Assembly: GCA_020026075.1 (NCBI GenBank)
Contig: JAHHQZ010000001.1
Coordinates: 62,001 to 126,000, forward strand
DNA: 64,000 nt
Origin: Actinobacillus sp.
GTDB lineage: Bacteria; Pseudomonadota; Gammaproteobacteria; Enterobacterales; Pasteurellaceae
Direction of reading: 5' to 3'
The notes under the pieces were generated by a model. It worked only from the letters and a program-made list of their open reading frames with translations. It did no database searches and was not told where the DNA came from. This document shows positions 37,940-47,729 of the stretch, in pieces (within the stretch, counting starts at the first letter, position 1; each line of letters starts with the position of its first letter). A program made the position numbers and the translations under genes.

Positions 37940-38419
37940 ATGATGGAAAATTTATCAGAAACTTACCAAAGCCAGTTGGTGATGTTGCGGGCGTTGTTGG
38001 GTGATGAAAGCGATGAAATTGCACGAATGGCGAATGTGAGTGCGTTTTTGTTTGAATATTTTCCTCGCATTAACTGGGTTGGTTTTTACTTGGTGCGTGA
38101 GAATCGGCAGGGCGGTTTGGTGTTAAAGCTGGGACCGTTTCAAGGCAAAGTGGCGTGTATGACCATTGAAAAGGGAAAGGGCGTGTGTGGCACGGCGTGG
38201 CAAACCTTAACAACGCAAGTGGTGCCTGATACGCACGCTTTCGAGGGGCATATCGCCTGCGATGCCGCCTCTCGCTCGGAAATAGTGGTGCCGATTATAC
38301 GTTGCGGCGACACGGAAATGTTCGCCGAGCTGGACGTGGATAGTCCAGAGCTTAACCGTTTTACCCTAGAGGACGTGCTATTTTTACAAGCCTGTGCGAA
38401 GTTGGCGGTTGCAGAATAA
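37940..38419 (+). CDS. msrC: Free methionine-(R)-sulfoxide reductase
   Basis: The 159-residue single GAF-domain enzyme reduces free Met-R-sulfoxide. The three family cysteines are visible in KVACMTIEKGKGVCGTAW and GHIACDAASRSEIVVPI. Trp and Tyr in INWVGFYL line the pocket. The length matches YebR/fRMsr (about 160). Two ATGs are adjacent. It is flanked by the motif pair upstream and a bidirectional hairpin downstream. Confidence 0.9.
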   Translation: MMENLSETYQSQLVMLRALLGDESDEIARMANVSAFLFEYFPRINWVGFYLVRENRQGGLVLKLGPFQGKVACMTIEKGKGVCGTAWQTLTTQVVPDTHAFEGHIACDAASRSEIVVPIIRCGDTEMFAELDVDSPELNRFTLEDVLFLQACAKLAVAE

Positions 38420-38430
38420 ACTTTAGATAA

Positions 38431-38464
38431 TAAAAAAGCGATCTTTTGATCGCTTCTTTATTTT
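38431..38464. terminator. Bidirectional terminator msrC / surface lipoprotein
   Basis: An 8-bp stem AAGCGATC/GATCGCTT with a TTTT loop, an A run left and a T-rich run right, between convergent genes. Confidence 0.85.
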
Positions 38465-38472
38465 AAGAAAGG

Positions 38473-39426
38473 CTATTTTTCTTCTTTTGCAAAATATACA
38501 CCGTGAAATTTATCTCCCTTGAATGAACCACTGATATATTGTTTGCCATTAACTTCAAATACCTTAGATTCTGAGATGTCAGCATTTGCTCCTTTAGGAA
38601 TACCAAAACTTCGACCACCTTGATCATCTTCACCAGTAGCAGTAAAGCGTAATCCGTTTACATCTCCACCAATATCAAATAATTTCTCAGTACTGTTTTT
38701 AGGATTAGACACAAATCCATTCGCCTTACCATTCTTAAATTCTACTGTAATATCTCCATCTTTAACAATAGTTTGTCGACTATCATTAGAAGATAAGTTT
38801 CTTGGTGAGTAAAGCACACCTTTTTTCTGTGAGAATTTACCAGTTAAATTAGCTTTATTTTTTATTTCGCCACCCTTGTTATAGTTGTAAACGAATTGAG
38901 GAACTAAATTTTTGTTCGCACCATTTTCGTTGACACGGAAGTAACCAATATACCCAGTTTTGAAATCATCCATTGGAACAAAATAATAGTTATTTCGATA
39001 TGTAATGACTTCTGAACCTGATAATTTTACAGTTTCAGTACGTACCTTTTTTATACGATCACTATCTTGATATTGTGCATCAATACCTTCATAAATATCA
39101 ATCGTTAACTCTAAAGAATGATCATCTTTTAATGCATTCTCATCACTGCCACGGTTTCCTTCAGAACTTTTATCATTGGTATCTCCGGGGCTGGGTTTCG
39201 ATTGCGTTTGTTCAGTCTGAGTAACTGGCGGTTTCGGTTTAGCTATACTGCCATTATCTGTATTTTTTTGCTCTTTTACTTGCTCATTTATGTTCTTATT
39301 TGGATTTTGCACTTGTGGTGCTTGTGTACTTGGATTTACTTTGCGTGGAGCATCATTGCTCGAGCCACTACCACCACAAGCCGTGAGTAAAGTAATAAGG
39401 GTAAAAGTAAAAAGTTTACGCTTCAT
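38473..39426 (-). CDS. Candidate Slam-dependent surface lipoprotein
   Basis: The 317-residue lipoprotein has lipobox LTAC (Cys17) followed by GGSGSS, a start common in surface-exposed lipoproteins. A long Asn/Lys/Pro/Gln/Thr-rich linker (about 20-105) follows. Then come a domain with YRNNYYFVPMDDFKTGYIGYF and a C-terminal beta-rich region (about 200-317) with GKFSQKKGVLYSP and ending GSFKGDKFHGVYFAKEEK, similar in style to the TbpB-type eight-stranded barrel. It lies 11 bp after a Slam gene. The gene is more AT-rich than its neighbours. The ligand is unknown; heme, metal-protein or host-factor binding are possibilities only. Confidence 0.75.
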   Translation of the reverse strand: MKRKLFTFTLITLLTACGGSGSSNDAPRKVNPSTQAPQVQNPNKNINEQVKEQKNTDNGSIAKPKPPVTQTEQTQSKPSPGDTNDKSSEGNRGSDENALKDDHSLELTIDIYEGIDAQYQDSDRIKKVRTETVKLSGSEVITYRNNYYFVPMDDFKTGYIGYFRVNENGANKNLVPQFVYNYNKGGEIKNKANLTGKFSQKKGVLYSPRNLSSNDSRQTIVKDGDITVEFKNGKANGFVSNPKNSTEKLFDIGGDVNGLRFTATGEDDQGGRSFGIPKGANADISESKVFEVNGKQYISGSFKGDKFHGVYFAKEEK

Positions 39427-39437
39427 AAGGTTGACTC

Positions 39438-40835
39438 CTAAAAAGATTTACTAAAATGAAGAAAAACTTGTTTCTTCGTATGGTTTTTAAAAATATCCGT
39501 GCTGTGGAATTTTTTGTATTGAAAAGTTAAACGTGGCTGAATATCTTTGAATTGCCAAGGTTTATACCAAATACTGTAATCAACGCCGAGTTCACGATCA
39601 CGGCGGCGTTTGTTCATAAAATCCACAAGGCTATGCTGGTAAATCGGTGCGTGGTAATGGCGTTGGCTGTATGAAACACTCACTGCCGAGCCAATATTGC
39701 CGATAACATAGCCTTCCACATTGCCCCAAACTCGCCATTGATGATAGCTTTCATAGGGCGTTTTGCTGATGTGGTTGCGGTTAGTTAGCCCCACATCGAA
39801 CTGGATTTTCGGTAAAAAATACGACACAAATGCACCGTAATATACGCCGTGAGCAGAGGCGTTTTCACTGTAATAATGGCGTTTTTCTAGACTCACAAAG
39901 GGGGAAATTCGCCACTGTGCCGTTGGGTAAAAATGGGCAAACAACCTTGTTCCTAAAACGCGGTAATCTTCCACTAAATGCCCTGCACCATTTTCACCAC
40001 CGCCGTAATAACTTTGTTGAAAAAATGGGCTAACGCCAAGACTAAACTTGCTGAAATTATAACCGACAGCGGGTTGAACGTGCAGATCTAATTCATCAAA
40101 ATTATGCACGTTGTAGATTTTCCCTTGCGCTCGCAAACTTAGGCGAGCAAAGGCGTTTTCAAAATTTTCACCGAGAAAATCTAAGTCCATTCCACGACGT
40201 GCGCTGATCGCATAACTGGCGCCGTAGCCTTTTTGGCGTTTAGCGGTAGAAACCCAGTTGCCCGCTTGGGTGCCTGCTGGTGCAATGTTGGTTAAATTGT
40301 TATCACGCAAGTAACTTAGAGCAAAATCATACTGCCATTTTTGTTCAGGACGTAGAAAATTTAAGTAATCCTTCGCAATATTTTGCACCGCCGTTGGCGC
40401 CACTTGGCGTACCATTTGTAGTTGTTTCGTGGCTTGAAAACGCTCACCCTTTTGCATCAATAGCTGTGCTAACTGCAACCGTGCCGCCCACAACTCTGGG
40501 TTTTGTTGCAGTAATTGCTCGTAACCTTGAATGGCTGTATTTAGATTCTGCGAGCTAGCCAATAAACTTTGCGACCAGCGCACCAACATTGGATCCGTTT
40601 GCGGTAAATTCTTATATAGGGCAAACAAAGCGGCTACTTTTTGTGCATTGTTGGTCGTCAATACCGTTAGTAAAGCTTGTTCCACTGTACGCTGATGTGT
40701 TGCAACATTTTGTGGTGTGAGCTGAATTTGCTGTATGCCATTAGGCTGATGAATGTTGATCAGCAACTTTTGGGCGCCCCCTTGGCTTACACCAAAGCTA
40801 AATAAAGTGGTTAAAAGAAGTTTCTGCCAAGTCAT
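39438..40835 (-). CDS. Surface lipoprotein assembly modifier (Slam, DUF560)
   Basis: The 465-residue outer-membrane protein has a signal peptide (about 1-21) and an N-terminal TPR-like domain (about 45-165, with NPELWAARLQLAQLLMQKG). A C-terminal beta-barrel (about 170-465) follows, rich in aromatic alternating strands and ending in phenylalanine. Slam proteins carry specific lipoproteins across the outer membrane. The gene is first, the lipoprotein 11 bp downstream, the usual pairing. It is not a TonB-dependent receptor: there is no plug or TonB box. Confidence 0.85.
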   Translation of the reverse strand: MTWQKLLLTTLFSFGVSQGGAQKLLINIHQPNGIQQIQLTPQNVATHQRTVEQALLTVLTTNNAQKVAALFALYKNLPQTDPMLVRWSQSLLASSQNLNTAIQGYEQLLQQNPELWAARLQLAQLLMQKGERFQATKQLQMVRQVAPTAVQNIAKDYLNFLRPEQKWQYDFALSYLRDNNLTNIAPAGTQAGNWVSTAKRQKGYGASYAISARRGMDLDFLGENFENAFARLSLRAQGKIYNVHNFDELDLHVQPAVGYNFSKFSLGVSPFFQQSYYGGGENGAGHLVEDYRVLGTRLFAHFYPTAQWRISPFVSLEKRHYYSENASAHGVYYGAFVSYFLPKIQFDVGLTNRNHISKTPYESYHQWRVWGNVEGYVIGNIGSAVSVSYSQRHYHAPIYQHSLVDFMNKRRRDRELGVDYSIWYKPWQFKDIQPRLTFQYKKFHSTDIFKNHTKKQVFLHFSKSF

Positions 40836-40923
40836 ATTATGGTTGCCCTTGCTAAAAGTTGGCGCATTATAGTTAATTTCCCAAAGTAATCAAGCAATTT
40901 CAATTGACTGGCACAGTAAATGT

Positions 40924-40990
40924 TTAGGCCGGAATTTTGATAAAAATTTTGTAAAAAAAGAAGCCCAAGAAATAACTTCTTAGGCTAGGG
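40924..40990. repeat. Single GGYYGGAATWTT copy between dnaJ-like gene and slam
   Basis: Forward arm GGCCGGAATTTT (from 40927) with the usual AAAATTTTG tract; the reverse arm is missing. A different short hairpin (AGAAG...CTTCT) follows. Confidence 0.7.
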
Positions 40991-41047
40991 GGAAATAAGA
41001 TTTTAAATGACTAATAAGCGTTTTTATGGCGTTCTTCAAACGTGTAA

Positions 41048-41968
41048 TTACGCTGAGAACTTGGCTGCTTTTGGGTAATTTTTACCTGTGTTTAAACTAT
41101 CCGCAAAGGCTTGGAGCAACGCTTTTTGTTCGTCAGTAAGATCCACTGGTGTTTCAATGTTGATGTGGCAAATCAGGTTGCCCGCTGGGCGGTTGGCTGG
41201 ACTAACGCCTTTGCCTGGAATGCGTAACATTTTGCCCGTTTGTGTGCCAGCAGCGATTTTCACTTTCACTTTACCGCCTTGAATGAGTGGCACTTCTGCT
41301 GCGCCGCCGAGTGCTGCTGTCGTGGCTGGAATGCTGATTTCACAGTGTAAATCATCACCTTCACGGCGGAACATTGCGTCTGGCAAAATATTTACTTGTA
41401 CATAAAGATCGCCATCTGGGCCACCATTCTCACCAGGATAGCCTTTGCCTGCTAAGCGGTAACGTTGCCCGTCTTTCACGCCAGCAGAAATGGTTAATTT
41501 CGCTGTTGTTGCCGCTTTGCCACCGATGCTTGGAATGCGAACTTCTTCTTTGGTTCCTTGAACGGCTTGAAGTAAGGTGATTTCGATAGGCATTTCAACA
41601 TCTTGCCCACGCATCGGACGGTTACTGCGACCGCCGAATCCACCAAAGCCATCAAACCCGCCACGACCTGAGAAAAAGCTAAAAATATCGTCAAAATTCC
41701 CGCCTTGGAATCCGCCGCCAAATCCGCCAGCTCCGCCACCTTGTTCAAAGGCTTGATGACCAAATTGGTCGTAGGCTTGGCGTTTTTCTTTATCGGATAG
41801 AATTTCGTAGGCTTCGCTGATTTCTTTAAATTTTTCTTCGCTATCTTTATCCCCTTTATTGCGATCGGGGTGATATTTCATCGCTAGGCGTTTATAGGCG
41901 CGTTTAATTTCTTTTTCATCAGCCCCTTTGGATAAGCCTAGCACTTCGTAGTAATCTTTCTTAGCCAT
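41048..41968 (-). CDS. DnaJ/CbpA-type co-chaperone without zinc finger
   Basis: The 306-residue Hsp40 has a J domain (1-70) with HPD at 33-35, a Gly/Phe-rich linker (about 76-118) and two C-terminal peptide-binding domains (about 120-290, with [20 protein letters not shown]). The four CxxCxGxG zinc repeats of true DnaJ (about 70 residues) are absent; the frame is continuous, so this is a type B protein like CbpA. It is the gene directly after dnaK, where full-length dnaJ is normal. A 102-bp gap with a 9-bp hairpin separates it from dnaK. Confidence 0.85.
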   Translation of the reverse strand: MAKKDYYEVLGLSKGADEKEIKRAYKRLAMKYHPDRNKGDKDSEEKFKEISEAYEILSDKEKRQAYDQFGHQAFEQGGGAGGFGGGFQGGNFDDIFSFFSGRGGFDGFGGFGGRSNRPMRGQDVEMPIEITLLQAVQGTKEEVRIPSIGGKAATTAKLTISAGVKDGQRYRLAGKGYPGENGGPDGDLYVQVNILPDAMFRREGDDLHCEISIPATTAALGGAAEVPLIQGGKVKVKIAAGTQTGKMLRIPGKGVSPANRPAGNLICHINIETPVDLTDEQKALLQAFADSLNTGKNYPKAAKFSA

Positions 41969-42030
41969 AATGTATTCTCTATTGATTATTGCCTATGCAA
42001 TGAAAGGACTTGTTGTTGATTGATAAGATG

Positions 42031-42052
42031 AAAGGGCGTATTGCTACGCCCT
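42031..42052 (-). other. Hairpin between dnaK and the dnaJ-like gene
   Basis: Perfect 9-bp stem AAGGGCGTA/TACGCCCTT with a 4-nt loop and no real T run. It may be a processing or stability element that lowers J protein relative to DnaK. Confidence 0.55.
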
Positions 42053-42070
42053 TGATATGGGAAGTTTTGA

Positions 42071-43978
42071 TTATTTTACTTCTTCAAATTCAGCATCTTC
42101 TACGTCATCGTTGCCTTTTTTACCAGCAGGTTGTGCTTGTTCAGCTTGACCTTGCTGTTGACTTGCTTGAATAAGTTTTTCTGAAACTTTTACAAGGGCT
42201 TCGATTTTCGCTTCAATGTCTGCTTTATCTTCACCTTTAGCGGCAGTTTCCAATGCAGTTACTGCACTTTCAATGGCCGTTTTATCCGCTTCTGGAAGTT
42301 TATCGCCCACTTCGCTTAACTGTTTGCGAGTGGTGTGAACGAGGTGATCCGCTTGGTTGCGAGTTTTCACAAGTTCTTCAAATTTACGGTCAGCCTCTGC
42401 ATTTTCTTCAGCATCACGTACCATTTTTTCGATATCTGCTTCACTTAAACCAGAAGATGCTTTAATGGTAATTTGTTGTTCTTTACCAGTAGATTTATCT
42501 TTGGCTGAAACGTGAATGATACCGTCAGCATCAATATCGAAGGTTACTTCAATTTGTGGCACGCCACGTGGTGCTGGTTGAATACCTTCTAAGTTAAATT
42601 GACCAAGCGATTTATTCGCTGAGGCTTGTTTACGTTCACCTTGTAACACGTGAATGGTTACTGCGCTTTGGTTATCTTCCGCTGTGGAGAATACTTGTGA
42701 TTTTTTGGTCGGAATCGTTGTATTTTTCTCAATTAACGGAGTCATCACGCCGCCCATTGTTTCAATACCTAATGAAAGTGGGGTAACGTCAAGCAACAAT
42801 ACATCATTTACATCGCCAGATAACACACCGCCTTGTACTGCCGCACCGATAGCAACTGCTTCGTCAGGGTTCACATCTTTACGTGGTGCTTTGCCGAAGA
42901 AGTCTTTTACTGTTTCTTGAACAAGTGGCATACGAGTTTGACCACCAACTAAGATAACTTCTGTAATGTCAGAGGCTTTTAAGTCAGCATCGTCTAAGGC
43001 TTTTTGTACAGGTTTTAAGGTATCTTTTACTAAATCTTCAACGAGTGATTCTAATTTTGCACGTGTTAATTTAATGTTTAGATGTTTAGGACCTGTTGCA
43101 TCCGCAGTGATGTATGGAAGATTCACATCAGTTTGTTGAGCAGAAGAAAGTTCAATTTTTGCTTTTTCTGCTGCTTCTTTTAAACGTTGCATTGCTAATG
43201 GATCATTGCGTAAATCCATTCCTGATTCTTTTTTGAATTCATCTACTAAGTAGTTGATGATACGGTTATCGAAGTCTTCACCACCTAAGTGAGTATCACC
43301 GTTCGTTGCTAATACTTCAAAGGTTTTTTCGCCACTCACTTCATCAATCTCAATGATAGAGAAGTCGAATGTACCACCACCTAAGTCGTAAACGGCGATA
43401 GTTTGGTTGTCTTTACCTTTATCTAAACCGTAAGCTAATGCCGCTGCTGTTGGTTCGTTGATGATACGTTTTACATCTAAACCTGCGATACGACCTGCGT
43501 CTTTCGTTGCTTGGCGTTGAGCATCGTTAAAGTAAGCTGGTACGGTGATTACCGCTTCTGTTACTTCTTCACCTAAAAATTCTTCCGCAGTTTTTTTCAT
43601 TTTTTTCAATACTTCTGCAGAAACTTGTGGTGGCGCCATTTTTTTATCTTTGCCTTCAAAGTCCACTTCAACCCAAGCATCACCATTTGGCGCTTCGATG
43701 ATTTGGTAAGGCATAATGCTGATATCACGTTGTACTTCTGGGTCTTCAAAACGACGACCGATTAAACGTTTAATTGCAAATAATGTATTTTTTGGGTTTG
43801 TTACTGCTTGGCGTTTAGCAGGTTGACCTACTAAAATTTCGCCATCTTTGGTGTAAGCCACAACGGATGGGGTTGTGCGATCGCCTTCTGCGTTTTCAAT
43901 TACACGAGGTTTGTCGCCGTCCATTACAGCAACACAAGAGTTAGTTGTACCTAAGTCAATACCAATGATTTTAGCCAT
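42071..43978 (-). CDS. dnaK: Chaperone DnaK (Hsp70)
   Basis: The 635-residue protein has an ATPase domain (1-385) starting [15 protein letters not shown], with [16 protein letters not shown] and [11 protein letters not shown] flexible linker ([13 protein letters not shown]), a substrate domain and a Gln/Ala-rich lid ending in EEVK complete it. It folds and protects proteins with GrpE and a J partner. The 314-bp gap upstream holds a possible heat-shock promoter and an inverted motif pair. Confidence 0.99.
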   Translation of the reverse strand: MAKIIGIDLGTTNSCVAVMDGDKPRVIENAEGDRTTPSVVAYTKDGEILVGQPAKRQAVTNPKNTLFAIKRLIGRRFEDPEVQRDISIMPYQIIEAPNGDAWVEVDFEGKDKKMAPPQVSAEVLKKMKKTAEEFLGEEVTEAVITVPAYFNDAQRQATKDAGRIAGLDVKRIINEPTAAALAYGLDKGKDNQTIAVYDLGGGTFDFSIIEIDEVSGEKTFEVLATNGDTHLGGEDFDNRIINYLVDEFKKESGMDLRNDPLAMQRLKEAAEKAKIELSSAQQTDVNLPYITADATGPKHLNIKLTRAKLESLVEDLVKDTLKPVQKALDDADLKASDITEVILVGGQTRMPLVQETVKDFFGKAPRKDVNPDEAVAIGAAVQGGVLSGDVNDVLLLDVTPLSLGIETMGGVMTPLIEKNTTIPTKKSQVFSTAEDNQSAVTIHVLQGERKQASANKSLGQFNLEGIQPAPRGVPQIEVTFDIDADGIIHVSAKDKSTGKEQQITIKASSGLSEADIEKMVRDAEENAEADRKFEELVKTRNQADHLVHTTRKQLSEVGDKLPEADKTAIESAVTALETAAKGEDKADIEAKIEALVKVSEKLIQASQQQGQAEQAQPAGKKGNDDVEDAEFEEVK

Positions 43979-44126
43979 TGTAAATTCTCCTTAATATAAA
44001 TTCGTTCAATTTGTTTCGTTGCGAGTAAATAAGTCTGCCTTTTCGCTTTTCAAGCACTCGGAAAAAATTTTTTGATTCCCATTAAACGCCGTCAAAACAA
44101 GACTGCCTTTTCACAATGCCCCCAAA

Positions 44127-44152
44127 ATGTGCATAAAAATTTACATTTCAAG
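44127..44152 (-). promoter_or_regulatory. dnaK: Possible heat-shock promoter of dnaK
   Basis: On the minus strand CTTGAA (44147-44152) is followed after 14 bp by GCACATTTTG, loosely like CTTGAA-N14-CCCATNT. The match at -10 is weak. A DnaA-box-like TTATGCACA (44129-44137) overlaps the spacer. Confidence 0.3.
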
Positions 44153-44182
44153 TCTTGGGTAAAAAAATTTACTCTCGCAAAA

Positions 44183-44230
44183 CGAAGGCCGGAATATTTC
44201 CCAAAATTTTGCCAAAAATTCCAGCCTACG
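44183..44230. repeat. Inverted GGYYGGAATWTT pair between dnaK and rep
   Basis: Forward arm GGCCGGAATATT (from 44188), reverse arm AAAATTCCAGCC (from 44215). It lies between divergent genes, so it cannot be a terminator for either. Confidence 0.88.
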
Positions 44231-44292
44231 TTTTGGGGTATTTTTTTCTAACCGTGCTAAACTTTGCTTTTTTTATTTAACGGCAACTTTTA

Positions 44293-46335
44293 ATGAAACT
44301 TAATCCTCAACAGCAACAAGCAGTAGAAACCGTGCGGGGACCGTGCCTTGTTTTAGCAGGTGCTGGCTCGGGCAAGACGCGTGTCATTATCCAAAAAATC
44401 GCCCATTTGATTCATCAAGGCTTGTACAAACCACACCAAATTGCGGCGGTAACTTTTACCAATAAAGCGGCGCGTGAAATGAAAGCGCGTGTGGCGCAAA
44501 GCATTGGTAAAAATGAAAGTCGTGGGCTTAGAATTTCCACGTTCCATACGCTGGGGTTTGAAATTGTCAAGGCGGAACACGCTGCGCTGGGGTTTAAAAG
44601 CCGTATGACGTTGCTTGATGATCAGGATCAACTGGCCTTATTGAAAGCTTTGGCTACGCCGGAATTTCGCAAAAAAAATTGGCCAGAAGAAGAGGATAAA
44701 GACAAGCTACTCACCGTGCAGCGGACGATTTCTCGCTGGAAAAACCAGCTCATTTTGCCACAAACCGCTCAACAGCACGCTAAAGGCGAATATCAATTAT
44801 GGGCAAGGTTGTATGGGCAATATCAGGCACAACTGCAAGCCTACAATGCGTTGGATTTTGACGATTTAATTATGCTGCCCACGTTGCTTTTTCGCCAACA
44901 GCCGAGCATTTTGCAAAAATGGCAGGACAAAATTCGTTATTTATTGGTGGACGAATATCAAGACACTAATACTAGCCAATATGAGCTGGTGAAATTGCTG
45001 GTGGGCGCACAAGGAAATTTCACGGTGGTGGGCGATGATGATCAGTCCATTTATGCGTGGCGAGGGGCGGAACCAAAAAATATGATGTATTTACAACGAG
45101 ATTTTCCGCAGTTACAAGTGATTAAATTGGAGCAAAATTACCGCTCAACCCAGCGAATTTTGCACTGTGCGAATATTTTGATCGCCAATAATGATCACAT
45201 TTTTGAGAAAAAATTATTTTCTGCACACGATGATGGCGAGAAATTAAACATTATCGAGGCCAAAAATGAAGAACACGAAGTAGAGCGAATCGTGGGGGAA
45301 ATTATTTCGCACCGTTTTTTAAACGACAGCCACTATCGTGATTATGCGGTGCTGTATCGTGGTAATCATCAAGCTCGTTTGCTGGAAAAAGCGCTCATCG
45401 CCAACCGTTTGCCTTACAAAATTTCTGGCGGCACCTCGTTTTTCTCACGTGCAGAAATCAAAGATATGATGGCGTATTTGCGCTTGTTGGTAAATCCGTC
45501 AGACGATGCAGCATTTTTACGCATTATAAACACGCCAAAACGTGGCATTGGCACAGCGACTTTGCAAACGCTCGGCAATCTCGCCCACGAAACCCAGCAA
45601 AGTTTGCTGGAAACGGTAGGGAATTTTGAGCTGGTCAACCGTTTGAAACCGAAGGCTTATCAGGATTTACAGCAATTTGCCCAATGGCTCAACGCCCTGC
45701 ACCGCCGCCTACCTGCTGGCACGGACGAAAAAGCAACCAACGATATTCTGCGAGAAATGCTACAAGGAATTGATTACGAGCCTTATCTCTATGCACAAAC
45801 AAAAACGCCAAAAGTGGCAGAAATGCAGGCTCGCAACGTGGCTACGTTGTTTGAATGGGTCGAAAAAATGCTCAAAGGAAACGACTTTGCCGAGCCAATA
45901 ACACTAAATCAAGCCGTTACACAATTAACCCTAAAAGATATGCTCGACCGTGATGAGAATCAAGATGAGCTGGATCAAATTCAACTAATGACTTTGCATG
46001 CCTCCAAAGGGTTGGAATTTCCTTACGTTTATTTAATGGGAATGGAAGAAGGCATTCTGCCCCATCAAACCAGCATAGATGAAGATAATGTTGAAGAAGA
46101 ACGCCGTCTAGCCTATGTGGGCATTACTCGTGCAAAGCGAGAGCTGACCTTTACGCTGTGCCGTGAACGTTCACAATTCGGACAAAAATTCCGACCTGAG
46201 CCTAGTCGCTTTTTAGCAGAATTACCGCAAGATGATATTCAATGGGAGAAAGATAAATTGCAAAATGAGGAAACACGTATTGCGCAAGGTAATAAATATT
46301 TTGACAAAATGCGTGAAATGCTAAATAAAAAATAA
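44293..46335 (+). CDS. rep: ATP-dependent DNA helicase Rep
   Basis: The 680-residue superfamily 1 helicase has motif [12 protein letters not shown] (about 22-32) and [13 protein letters not shown] (Ia). Motif II is [13 protein letters not shown] is [14 protein letters not shown], and IV-VI include LEQNYRST and [10 protein letters not shown]. It works 3'-5' at replication forks and displaces proteins. The length is close to E. coli Rep (673), and the central linker and sequence favour Rep over UvrD. It carries a motif copy at 46185 and a variant at 44658. It is divergent from dnaK. Confidence 0.95.
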   Translation: MKLNPQQQQAVETVRGPCLVLAGAGSGKTRVIIQKIAHLIHQGLYKPHQIAAVTFTNKAAREMKARVAQSIGKNESRGLRISTFHTLGFEIVKAEHAALGFKSRMTLLDDQDQLALLKALATPEFRKKNWPEEEDKDKLLTVQRTISRWKNQLILPQTAQQHAKGEYQLWARLYGQYQAQLQAYNALDFDDLIMLPTLLFRQQPSILQKWQDKIRYLLVDEYQDTNTSQYELVKLLVGAQGNFTVVGDDDQSIYAWRGAEPKNMMYLQRDFPQLQVIKLEQNYRSTQRILHCANILIANNDHIFEKKLFSAHDDGEKLNIIEAKNEEHEVERIVGEIISHRFLNDSHYRDYAVLYRGNHQARLLEKALIANRLPYKISGGTSFFSRAEIKDMMAYLRLLVNPSDDAAFLRIINTPKRGIGTATLQTLGNLAHETQQSLLETVGNFELVNRLKPKAYQDLQQFAQWLNALHRRLPAGTDEKATNDILREMLQGIDYEPYLYAQTKTPKVAEMQARNVATLFEWVEKMLKGNDFAEPITLNQAVTQLTLKDMLDRDENQDELDQIQLMTLHASKGLEFPYVYLMGMEEGILPHQTSIDEDNVEEERRLAYVGITRAKRELTFTLCRERSQFGQKFRPEPSRFLAELPQDDIQWEKDKLQNEETRIAQGNKYFDKMREMLNKK

Positions 46336-46404
46336 TCAGTATTATTAATGTTAGGCATTCTGTGGGGATTATTTACACAAACAAATTTTTTTTCTAAAAA
46401 AGAA

Positions 46405-46432
46405 TTTGACATATTTTCGTAACACCGTATTA
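46405..46432 (+). promoter_or_regulatory. Promoter of the tRNA cluster
   Basis: Perfect -35 TTGACA (46405-46410) and TATTAT (46427-46432) separated by 16 bp, followed by a GC-rich start region typical of stable RNA genes, 20 bp before tRNA-Ser. Confidence 0.75.
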
Positions 46433-46452
46433 TACGCCTCGCAACCGATTGC

Positions 46453-46543
46453 GGTGAGATGGCCGAGAGGCTGAAGGCGCGCCCCTGCTAAGGGCGTATA
46501 GGGCAAAACTCTATCGAGGGTTCGAATCCCTCTCTCACCGCCA
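46453..46543 (+). tRNA. tRNA-Ser (GCT)
   Basis: 91 nt including encoded CCA, with the long variable arm of class II tRNAs, anticodon GCT in CTGCTAA, acceptor GGTGAGA/TCTCACC and discriminator G. Very close to E. coli tRNA-Ser(GCT). Confidence 0.97.
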
Positions 46544-46558
46544 TTTTTATTTTATCAC

Positions 46559-46635
46559 GCACCCATAGCTCAATTGGATAGAGTACTCGGCTACGAACCG
46601 AGCGGTTAGAGGTTCGACTCCTCTTGGGTGCGCCA
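46559..46635 (+). tRNA. tRNA-Arg (ACG), copy 1
   Basis: 77 nt with encoded CCA; anticodon loop CTACGAA, where A34 would be edited to inosine; acceptor GCACCCA/TGGGTGC. Confidence 0.97.
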
Positions 46636-46681
46636 TACTTAAAATGAAGTTTGGCTAAATGATAAAAATAAAGAAATCAAC

Positions 46682-46758
46682 GCACCCATAGCTCAATTGG
46701 ATAGAGTACTCGGCTACGAACCGAGCGGTTAGAGGTTCGACTCCTCTTGGGTGCGCCA
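46682..46758 (+). tRNA. tRNA-Arg (ACG), copy 2
   Basis: Identical over all 77 nt to the copy 123 bp upstream, including one flanking base on each side. The 46-bp spacer between the copies is unique, so the duplication is older than the spacer divergence or the copies are kept equal by conversion. Confidence 0.97.
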
Positions 46759-46825
46759 TTTCTCTTTATACTTATTCTACTTCCCTACATTTTTATTTTA
46801 GATTTCCTTTTTGTGTTTTATTTCT

Positions 46826-46859
46826 ATCGCCAGAATTTTCATAAAAATTCCGACCTAGC
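46826..46859. repeat. GGYYGGAATWTT pair downstream of the tRNA cluster
   Basis: Good reverse arm AAAATTCCGACC (from 46845); the forward arm is degenerate (CGCCAGAATTTT, from 46829). It lies between tRNA-Arg and yjjP. Confidence 0.75.
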
Positions 46860-46949
46860 AAATATTTTGATTTACCATAAAACTTGTGCAAATTTTGCGT
46901 TCAACGAGCAAGATTTTCCACTATAATGCACGGTTTTTGGAGGTCATCA

Positions 46950-47729
46950 ATGTCAGAGCAATCCCCTGTACCGCAACGTGATATTACACGTTTGTGTATT
47001 CGTACAGCACTTTTATTATTACAGTATGGTGCAGAAAGTGCCTTGATCGTGCAATTAACCACCCGCCTTGGCAAAGCACTTGGAATGGATAGCGTGGAGT
47101 GCGTATTAACGCCGAATGCAGTGCTTGTTACGACCATTTATGATGGGCATTGTTTAACTACTGCTCGCAAGAATGAAGATCGCGGTATCAATATGCAGGT
47201 AGTTTCAGAAGTGCAACATATTGTAATTATTGCAGAGCGTAAATTTTATGATTGGCGTGATGTAAAAACTAAACTCGATCGAATTAACCCATTGAAATAT
47301 AATCGTTATTTTGTGGTGGCGATGATTGGGCTATCTTGTGCATCTTTTGCTCATTTAGCTGGTGGCGATGCCCTAATTTGTTTGATTACTTTCTTTGCAT
47401 CAGCATTAGGAATGTATGTTCGCCAAGTGCTGAGTATGCATCATTTTAATTCCATCATTGTTTTCGCTACAACTGCACTGGTTGCGACGTTGGTCGCTGG
47501 TATCGCACAAAAATACCAACTTGGAAATGATCCGCAAATCGCCATTGCGTCCAGCGTATTGTTGCTGGTGCCAGGTTTTCCGCTAATCAACTCCCTTGCG
47601 GATATTCTTAAAGGGCATATCGGTATGGGGATTGCTCGCTGGACTATAGCTTCAGTGCTAACGCTTGGAGCCTGCATTGGTATTGTATTTGCACTAAGTT
47701 TGCTACACATTGGAAATTGGGGAGTGTAA
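46950..47729 (+). CDS. yjjP: Threonine/serine exporter-type protein YjjP (DUF1212)
   Basis: The 259-residue membrane protein has a cytoplasmic N-terminal half (about 1-115, with LLLLQYGAESALIVQLTTRLG and a proposed hydrolase-like fold) and about five membrane segments (about 120-255). With YjjB it forms a split ThrE-type carrier; in E. coli the pair has been linked to export of small acids such as succinate. The start at 46950 follows GGAGG at good spacing. It overlaps yjjB (TAATG). Confidence 0.88.
   Translation: MSEQSPVPQRDITRLCIRTALLLLQYGAESALIVQLTTRLGKALGMDSVECVLTPNAVLVTTIYDGHCLTTARKNEDRGINMQVVSEVQHIVIIAERKFYDWRDVKTKLDRINPLKYNRYFVVAMIGLSCASFAHLAGGDALICLITFFASALGMYVRQVLSMHHFNSIIVFATTALVATLVAGIAQKYQLGNDPQIAIASSVLLLVPGFPLINSLADILKGHIGMGIARWTIASVLTLGACIGIVFALSLLHIGNWGV

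Noticed and set aside
38473..39426. Transferrin-binding protein B
   Set aside because: It is half the size of TbpB, has one barrel-like region only, and no tbpA is nearby.
41048..41968. Broken dnaJ pseudogene
   Set aside because: The frame is continuous, motifs are intact and the missing part equals one whole domain, so it is a functional type B J protein.
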